From Paguma larvata (taxonomy: Eukaryota; Chordata; Mammalia; Carnivora; Viverridae), in assembly GCA_030068075.1 (NCBI GenBank), contig CM057842.1, positions 44,292,659 to 44,356,658 of the forward strand: DNA of 64,000 bases. The letters are read 5' to 3'. Positions 57,218-64,000 of this stretch are shown here, one piece after another. The translations under genes were made by a program, and so were the position numbers. Each line of letters starts with the position of its first letter. Position 1 is the first letter of the stretch. The notes under the pieces were generated by a model. It searched no databases and was not told the DNA's origin. It saw only the letters and a program-made list of their open reading frames with translations.

Positions 57218-58816
57218 ATACTCATTAATTAAAATCGAAAATTGATTCACACAAATCTTCTACAACTTCTCTACTATACAATTCTTGTCCCATCAGAGCA
57301 AAGAAATATAGCTAGTTGGTACTGAGAGTGGGAAGAAAACACTTAGAGCAACATGAATGGCTCTTAGATCACAGCTATTATTATTTCAACCCTTTTACAC
57401 TAAATGTCCCTTTCAGTGAAGATGATAGCCACACAAGAGTGGAAGGTGAGAGAGCTATTGCTAAGTCAATTCTTATTTTTAAAAAATCTTCAAAGAAAAT
57501 CTTATTGTAAAACTTAAAGGTCATAAAGCACTTCTCTTAAAAGAGGTTGTCTGGTTTTTGTCCTGCATCAATCATGTATTCCTTTCTCCCGTAACTGCTA
57601 TTGGACACATAATATCTTCAAACATACTATCAAACAAGAACTCAAAAATGTCTTCATTGATTGGATACTCTGCCCAATGAAAAATTATCTTTTTATTGGA
57701 AATGGCTGTCAGAGCTATTTTTATTGCTCTCCTAAGGGCTCAGTCTATAATCATGTACACGCTTCTCTACTCTGAGAAGAAAATGAATTAGATGACTGCA
57801 TCTCTTTTTCAGATTGCATATTTATGCCATTTTAGGAGTTCAAACTGTGGATGTGAAAGTAATTGATACTCTGCATTTGGTGCCTTTTCCTTGAGGATCT
57901 TTAGAGTCTTAGAGATAGAAAAATCTCTAAAGAGGGAAGGCTTGCAAATCTGCTACAAGGAACTTCCTTTTAGTTTAAATCTCTTCAGGAAAACTGTCCC
58001 CACATTTAACTTCTGGAGACAACAATAAAGTCTATAAAACCTTGTAGAAAAGGAATTTCCACATGCCTATTTGCATTAAAAGGCACAGGAGCACTTCTGT
58101 CTTCTATTCTTTTCAAAACAGAAATATTCAACTGGAAGTGTCTGGCTGTCCATAGGATGAACGAAGGGTCCATGTTAGACTGGTCTCCAAATACCTTCTC
58201 CAACGCAGTAAATATTTGTTCATCTTAGTCAAAGCTTTGCCTCTCTAGAAATTTTTGTCAAAATTCAAATAGGAGTAAACGATTAACAAATTTAAATATC
58301 CTAAAAAAATAACATCTTTCAGGAAGTCAGCCTACTGGCTTGTTTTCCAACATGATCACCAAGAAAATTGCCAACAGTATGTGTTTAGCTTTTTTTTTAA
58401 GAAAAAGCATAAGTCTAAGTATTGGCCACCATATAAATAGGACAGGAGCAGGTGTTATGCACAAGAAAGGAAACACAGAAAAAATAGCAAAGGGGAGCTA
58501 AGAATGGGGAAAGCTAAGAGAAGATGAGAAAGTACAAAAAAATGGGTTTCCTCTGCTTTCCCATTCATTTTGCATACAGGTGGCCCTGCCATCAACTTCC
58601 CTTTACTTACATGTGAATAATCCACTTGAAATACGATCTTCAACCTATTGCTCACTCCATTGTGATATTTTCTTGACACCAAAACTGTCAAAGGTAGCTC
58701 CTCCAAGGAATTCACACGAGCATCAAAAATTACTTAAAAGATAAAACAGGAAAGGGAGAGAAATCTACCAGGTAAAAAAATAGATTCCAACACAAAATAT
58801 AAAGAAACATAGAATC
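57218..58816. other. No recognised gene
   Basis: Looks single-copy. Short frames at 57316-57510 (plus), 58006-58203 (minus) and 58455-58715 (minus) show no family that I recognise. Confidence 0.45.
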
Positions 58817-58827
58817 AGTTGATATAT

Positions 58828-59036
58828 ATTAATCAGTTTATTTATTTTTGAGAGAGAGAGAGAGATAGATTGTGAGCAGGGGAGGGGTACAGGGAGAGGG
58901 AGACACAGAATTCAAAGCAGACTCTAAGCTCTGAAATGTCAGCACAGAGCCCAAAGTGGGGCTCGAACCCATGAACCTTGAGATCATGAACTGAGCCAAA
59001 GTCGGACACTCAATTGATTGAGCCACCCAGGGACCC
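58828..59036 (-). mobile_element. CanSINE
   Basis: 'cagtttatttatttttgaga', (GA)n, 'gatcatgaactgagccaaag', 'tgagccacccagggacccc'. The 10-bp duplication agttgatata is at 58817-58826 and 59039-59048. Confidence 0.93.
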
Positions 59037-59049
59037 CTTAGTTGATATA

Positions 59050-59774
59050 ATTAGACTATCTGTGACATGATGCCTTTAAATAAAAAAAAAGAAATTGAAG
59101 AAAAAGGAATTGTTTAATATATTTTCCTGTGAATAGAATAAATATCTTAAGAAGCAAATACCAATTCAAATACAAAGATTTAACTGATAACTTTTATGTG
59201 GACCTAGTAGATGTGCTAAGATTTCACCTCTCACGTATGTTTCTAAGAATCAGGTTCACTTTTGTTTCTGAGCAGAACCTATCACATTCTTAGAACCCCA
59301 TGGATGAAATTCTCCTCTCCTTAAGCCAGCAAGTGAGAGAGCTGCATTCTCTTTCAGATGTCTTGGGCACAACTGTAAAGTTAAACCCACAATCATGGCC
59401 AAATCACTACTGTCCATAAAACTATGTATGCTTAAAGTAACTTGTCCTAACAGCATTTCTCCTTCCAAAATCAGTAGTACCAAGGGCGGTGTGTAGTATT
59501 TGCATTAGACCCAGAACTGTACCTAGAATGAGCATCTTTACAAAGAGCTTTTCAGAAGAGCCTACTTAAAATAATGAAGAGACTAAAGCCAAATACCAAA
59601 ATATTAATGATGGTAATTGTTATGCGAAATTTAAAATTATAAGCAATTTTTCTTCTTTGTAACCTCCTAGAGTTTATGAATTTTTCATGATTAGAATATA
59701 TACAGTTAATTTCAATCTTTGACAAGAAAATTTCCCAATTTTCTCCATGAATGTAATTTTTGTTATTAAAACTT
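59050..59774. other. No gene or recognised repeat
   Basis: Nothing identifiable. Confidence 0.45.
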
Positions 59775-59965
59775 CTTTTCTAGTACTGAGCATTTTCTTC
59801 CATATATTCTATATTCTTGTATAGATATGTCATAGATATCAAGCTCTTTGAGGACACATTCTGGGTCATACACATGTTTGTACCTCATATTTGGTAAGTG
59901 AGAGTACCTCATATTTGGGAAACTATCAGTAGCTATTTGAGGAATGAATACTTTCATGAATGCAA
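59775..59965 (+). repeat. L2 LINE 3' end (ancient) with small tandem duplication
   Basis: 'atcaagctctttgaggacac' and 'attctgggtcatacacatgt', then 'atttgaggaatgaatac', follow the L2 3' end. The phrase 'tacctcatatttggKaa' is repeated with a 23-24 bp period near 59881-59920. Confidence 0.55.
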
Positions 59966-60107
59966 AAGGTTAGAATTTATATATTCATCAGATATTTGCC
60001 AGAACTGGTAAAATGTTGAAATACTTCTATACTGATTAGTAAATACTATAACAGTAAAAAAGTAAGCAGAAAGATAAAAGTATCATTTATAACTTAAATT
60101 CATTAAG

Positions 60108-60306
60108 GATGCCTGGGTGGCTCAGTCAGTTGAGCATCTGATTCATGAATTATGCTCAGGTCATGATCCCAGGGTCAGGGGATCAGGTCCCACATCAGAC
60201 TCTGCATTGAGCATGCTGCCTGCTTAAGATTCTCTCTCTTTCTCCCTCTGCCCTTCTCCCCTGCTCACACTCACTCTTTCTCACTCTCTTTAAAATAAAA
60301 TAAATA
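60108..60306 (+). mobile_element. CanSINE (older type)
   Basis: Head 'aggatgcctgggtggctcag', 'gagcatctgattcatgaatt', 'gcatgctgcctgcttaagat' and tail 'aaaataaaataaata'. The next SINE begins inside this tail. Confidence 0.93.
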
Positions 60307-60532
60307 GGGGTGCCTGGGTGGCTCAGTCGGTTAAGCGTCTGGCTTCAGCTCAGGTCATGATCTCACAAATCCCGAGTTCGAGCCCCACATCAGGCTCTGT
60401 GCTGACAGCTCAGAGCCTGGAGCCTGTTTGAGATTCTGTGTCTTCCTTTCTGTCTGTGCCCCTCCCCAGCTCATGCTCTGTCTGTCTGTCTGTCTCTCTC
60501 TCTCTCAAAAATAAACATTTAAAAAAAAAAAA
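60307..60532 (+). mobile_element. CanSINE inserted in the tail of the previous SINE
   Basis: Head 'ggggtgcctgggtggctcag', 'ttaagcgtctggcttcagct', 'gctgacagctcagagcctgg' and tail 'aaaaataaacatttaaaaaa'. The older SINE tail sequence 'aaaataaaataaata' appears before it and again at about 60540-60554. Confidence 0.94.
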
Positions 60533-60721
60533 GAATTTAAAATAAAATAAATAAATATATAAATAATTAAAAAGTAATAAATAATTTAAATTCACTAATT
60601 CAAGACAATTGTCAAGGTACATCATGAAAATAAATCCTCCCATACTAGTAAGAAATAAGAAATATAAGCAATAACCACCTGTTTGGCCCACATCAGAGTA
60701 TGCAGCAAGAATTTACTGCAC

Positions 60722-60941
60722 AGGGCATCTAGATGGCTCAGTTGGTTAAGTTTTCAACTTCAACTCAGGTCATGATCTCACAGTTCGTGGGTTCAAGCCC
60801 TACAACAGGCTCTGTGCTGGCATCTCAGAACCTGGAGCCTGCTTCGGATTCTGTGTCACCCTCTCTCTCTGTACGTCTGCCACTCATGCTCTGTCTCTCT
60901 CTTCTCTCAAAAATAAATAAACAATAAAAAAATTTTAAAGA
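60722..60941 (+). mobile_element. CanSINE
   Basis: Head 'cagggcatctagatggctca', 'caactcaggtcatgatctca', 'gctggcatctcagaacctgg' and tail 'aaaaataaataaacaata'. Confidence 0.92.
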
Positions 60942-61293
60942 ATATATCACACAATATTTACAAGACACCATAAGATTATCATTTAGTGTATTATATTTCC
61001 AAGTTACATAGTTACTTCTATTTTTAAGTTATTTAGTTTTTTCTTTGGTTTTATTGTCAGTACTTCACATTTTTAAAATAATAAGTGCATAGTTTCTTGG
61101 TATTTATACATACAAAACTTTATAATGAAGTATTAAAAACAAATATTCAGAAGTAAAAGATTATAAAGTTAGGATAGTTTCACAATGTTCCTTTTGAATA
61201 TTAAAACATGAATTTTCTGAATCTATAGGAAAACAAAGCAAAAACCATATTAATAAAGAACACCTTCTAATACTGTATGAAGTGCTAATAGTC
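60942..61293. other. No gene or recognised repeat
   Basis: AT-rich background left of the tRNA-Tyr fragment. Confidence 0.45.
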
Positions 61294-61308
61294 TAGAATG
61301 TCTTTTGA

Positions 61309-61351
61309 GCGGAGCCTTTGATAGCTCAGCTGGTAGAGCAGAGGACTGTAG
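61309..61351 (+). pseudogene. Retroposed tRNA-Tyr(GTA) 5' exon fragment, tailless
   Basis: Bases 61315-61351 match the 37-nt first exon of mammalian tRNA-Tyr(GTA) at 35 positions, ending in the anticodon GTA (61348-61350) and the next G. Both mismatches are CpG decay: tRNA position 5 (C to T, 61319) and position 26 (G to A, 61340). Six extra bases, gcggag (61309-61314), precede it. A perfect 15-bp duplication, tagaatgtcttttga, lies at 61294-61308 and 61349-61363, overlapping the last three bases of the insert (tag). There is no intron, second exon, CCA or A-tail, so it cannot make a tRNA. The tRNA A-box region is present; the B-box is absent. Confidence 0.88.
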
Positions 61352-61363
61352 AATGTCTTTTGA

Positions 61364-61841
61364 TGCTAAATAGGAATCAGTGCAAAGTAAAAACATTTTA
61401 CTTCTGGAATGAAAAATGAATTATTTGAACAAAAATATGACTGGCTTATTTTCTTAACAAAATTTTGAATAAAAATGATGCTCGAAAGTGTTATTATTTA
61501 TAATTCATTTTCATCAAAACAACAGTCAAGTTCTAAAACAGAAAATGCAATCAATAAACGATGCTGCATATAAATATCACACGTGAAAGCATTTAAAATA
61601 ATTATAAGTTCAAAAGATATTTAATCAGTATCAATAAAGCAAATAAAAAATATTAAGATCTATCATCACATAACAATACGCATTTATAACACTATGCACA
61701 GTAAATAAAAATCATCAAGCATTCTTACACATGAAATATTTACACGGAACTTAAAAAAAAAAAACATTGCTATTGTATATCGCTACAATCCAAATTTAGA
61801 TTTCCACTTATTGTAAAAACATATCTATTGCAAATGTTCTC
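61364..61841. other. No gene or recognised repeat
   Basis: Very AT-rich. Nothing identifiable. Confidence 0.45.
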
Positions 61842-62010
61842 AAAGTGTGGCCTGGGAGCCTTGGGACTTCTGAGAACATTACAGGGAGTCTGGAAAGTTA
61901 AAATTATTTCATAATAATACTCAGATGTCATCTGCCTTTTGTAACTAACATGCCCTCATTTTCATAAAAGTGACACCTCCCATCCTTGCATGTTTAAATA
62001 AGCTAATATG
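61842..62010 (+). mobile_element. Old hAT-type DNA transposon fragment
   Basis: 'gttctcaaagtgtggcctgg', 'gggagtctggaaagttaaaa', 'atttcataataatactcaga' and 'catctgccttttgtaacta' resemble the 5' part of a decayed hAT (Charlie/MER1-like) element. Confidence 0.5.
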
Positions 62011-62272
62011 CATACATGTCTTACAGAAGCATATCCTTACAAATATAAAAAGATATATATTAGGTTGCTAATAAGCTACCTGGGAGGGAAAAGAAAAGGT
62101 AGAAGAAGAGGCAAGAGGAAAGCTAGCAGAAATAGAATAAGATACATTTTAAAATAAATAGATGACTACATGTGTACATTTAGATAATGTGATGGGGGCG
62201 GGGGGAAGCTTTGCAAAAGAAAAAAAAGCCACCAAAACCAGTTTTTAAAAAGAATTTAAACTACTGGTTGAC

Positions 62273-62499
62273 AGGGTCACCTTGGTGACTTAGTCAGTTA
62301 GGCGTCCAACTCTTGATTTCAGCTCCAGTCATGATCTCATGGTTGGTAAGATCAAGCCCCACAGTGGGCTCTGCACTGACAGCATGGAGCCTGCTTGGGA
62401 TTCTCTCTCCCTCTCCCCCATGGTCCTGTGCACACGTATGTGTGATCTCCCTTTTTTTCAAAAACAAATTAAACAACTAAACTAAAATAAACTAAAATA
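62273..62499 (+). mobile_element. CanSINE (older type)
   Basis: Head 'agggtcaccttggtgactta', 'ccaactcttgatttcagctc', 'gcatggagcctgcttgggat' and a tail of 'actaaaataa' units. The 13-bp duplication aaactactggttg is at 62258-62270 and 62500-62512. Confidence 0.94.
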
Positions 62500-62553
62500 A
62501 AACTACTGGTTGCCAAACTTTTCGGTTCATGGTAACCTTTAATGTTACCTTTA

Positions 62554-62758
62554 TTTTTTTTTTTAACGTTTATTTATTTTTAGAGACAGAGTATGAGTAG
62601 GGGAGGGGCAGAGAGAGAGGGAGACACAGAATGTGAAGCAGGCTCCAGGCTCTGAGCCGTCAGCACAGAGCCCGATGCGGGGCTCGAACTCACAGACCGT
62701 GAGATCATGACCTGAGCTGAAGTTGGCCGCCCAACCGACTGAGCCACCCAGGCGCCCC
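62554..62758 (-). mobile_element. CanSINE, young-looking copy
   Basis: T-run, 'aacgtttatttatttttaga', 'caggctctgagccgtcagca', 'gcggggctcgaactcacaga', 'tgagccacccaggcgcccc'. The 15-bp duplication ttaatgttaccttta is at 62539-62553 and 62759-62773. CpG sites are well kept. Confidence 0.95.
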
Positions 62759-62773
62759 TTAATGTTACCTTTA

Positions 62774-64000
62774 ATGTTGTCACTTAATTTTTCATGACAG
62801 CCTAGTCCAGAAGAAATATATAAGAGTTCTGCTAGGTACAAACAACTTAATAATTATTTATGTCCCAACCACTCAACTGCCATTTAGAAGGACAATTAAC
62901 ATAAATGGAAAAAAGGAATATTTTCATTTTAACTGCATTTACTTAACTGATGGGATGCATGTGTCTACTGTTCACTGTACAACTTCTCAAGCCTTGGAAT
63001 CAGGACGAAAAGTGTCACTCTCATTTTCTGCCACACAATGACTGGCAACAGTGCTTGCTTTATACAACAACAGCAATCACCAAAATCCCAGCTTCCTGAA
63101 GATACTACCTAATCAAAAGGAATGAAGGATGATCTAATGTTGAAACTGTGAACCATCCCGGAGCAGTAACTTGGGTATCATTGTTTCCCTAGAACATTTA
63201 AAATATCCTGCAGTACCTCTGTGGGTTTCCTTCCATGCCCCAAGGCACTTCAGTGCATTTTGGGAACAATGAATTTAAAGCTTGAAGCACTTTTCTTTGT
63301 CACCGTGGTTAGTTTTGCATTAGCCAATTGTCTGTGGTTGGAAAATTCCATTATTAACAACTAAGCAAAGTTTAAAGTAAATTAGCAAATCTTCCAGCAC
63401 AGGGAAACAGGATGTTTGAGAAGATTTTTGATAGCTCATGGATTTGGATAATTCATGCTGCTTGCTCTGATTGACATGCTTTCCTTTCTCCTCATCTTCT
63501 GAGATCCCTTTCCCAATTCAACAGTGGTATGAAAAATTTAAATATGATTCCATGTAAAAGCAAAATAATGACCCAGAAGAGTTCAGGCACCTACTATCTT
63601 CCATACAGGCCTATGACCATTTAGAACTACACCTAGGGAAGGTGAGGAATATTCAATGATATAAACCTACTCTTAATTGCTTCATTGTTGATGCATGATT
63701 CCCGATCCCCAATCTCAGTGAATATGTGTGAGCAGTACACCAATAGTACTGACAGGTAGAAACACTATGTATGCATGGACAGAATTTCCCTCTTGGCATA
63801 ACACAAAAATACCATCAGCTTTAGGCAAAGAATGAAAAAGCAGAAATTATTGTTTTTCACACTCTTCCACTTAAAAAAATAAATATTCTAAAGCTTTTGA
63901 CTATGTCGGAGGATTCTGAGAGAATTACTATGATGGGCCTCCATGCCCAAACAGTTAACTGTTCCTGTAGGGTTGACATTTAGTTAGCCCCTCTAACCTA
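62774..64000. other. No recognised gene
   Basis: Looks single-copy and is less repeat-rich than the rest of the window. No supported exon or named repeat. Confidence 0.45.

Noticed and set aside
61309..61351. A working tRNA-Tyr gene
   Set aside because: Only exon 1 is present. Intron, exon 2, T-arm, B-box and terminator are missing.
1..64000. A new multi-gene biological system in this window
   Set aside because: No intact gene cluster, toxin-antitoxin-like pair, repeat-spacer array or retained viral coding region could be supported; the content is repeats, retrocopies and unrecognised non-coding DNA.

Overview
This window is a gene-poor stretch of mammalian nuclear DNA. I could not support any intact protein-coding gene, exon, full-length tRNA or rRNA gene, CRISPR array or prokaryotic feature. 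The organism is a carnivoran, most likely a cat-family species. The basis is about 27 tRNA-Lys-derived CanSINE (SINEC) copies, recognisable by a head like 'gcctgggtggctcagt', a CT-rich middle and an A-rich tail, plus L1 3' ends of a felid-like type (best example 51110-51531). The DNA is AT-rich. All open reading frames are short, and those I could trace lie in repeats or in a decayed actin retrocopy.

Layout. 1-6230: old repeats (MIR, an LTR-like block, an L2-like block) and one SINE. 6235-12890: a layered LINE-1 region. A HAL1-like or ORF1-bearing L1 (6235-8393) is followed by two SINEs and then by an ORF2/3'-end L1 (8835-12890). The second L1 was split by a younger insertion (10177-11661) made only of the L1 5' UTR and the first codons of ORF1, flanked by a 14-bp target-site duplication. 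13870-14880: LTR-like and old repeat sequence. 15119-17150: a processed pseudogene of cytoplasmic gamma-actin on the minus strand, with 3' UTR and poly(A), an internal deletion and a SINE insertion. 17560-20210: L1M fragments in both orientations. 20700-35720: scattered MIR, L2, MLT1 and SINE copies and microsatellites, including a long TG/CG tract. 36994-37761: a solo endogenous-retrovirus LTR on the minus strand, with TATA, CCAAT and polyadenylation signals, a duplicated U3 block and a 5-bp target duplication. 38500-50250: MIR, SINE, L1 and hAT-type relics separated by unrecognised DNA. 50480-53495: a run of L1 3' ends. 54790-64000: SINEs, MLT1, MIR, L2 and hAT relics.

The most unusual feature is at 61294-61363. 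It is a retroposed fragment matching the first exon of tRNA-Tyr(GTA), with six extra 5' bases, ending at the exon-1/intron boundary, with no A-tail and flanked by a perfect 15-bp target-site duplication. It and the 5'-end-only L1 at 10177 are both tailless insertions with target duplications.

The elements do not form a pathway. The common theme is repeated L1-driven retroposition. Family names come from memory of consensus sequences and were not checked against a database. Boundaries are exact only where a target-site duplication is quoted; elsewhere they are approximate.
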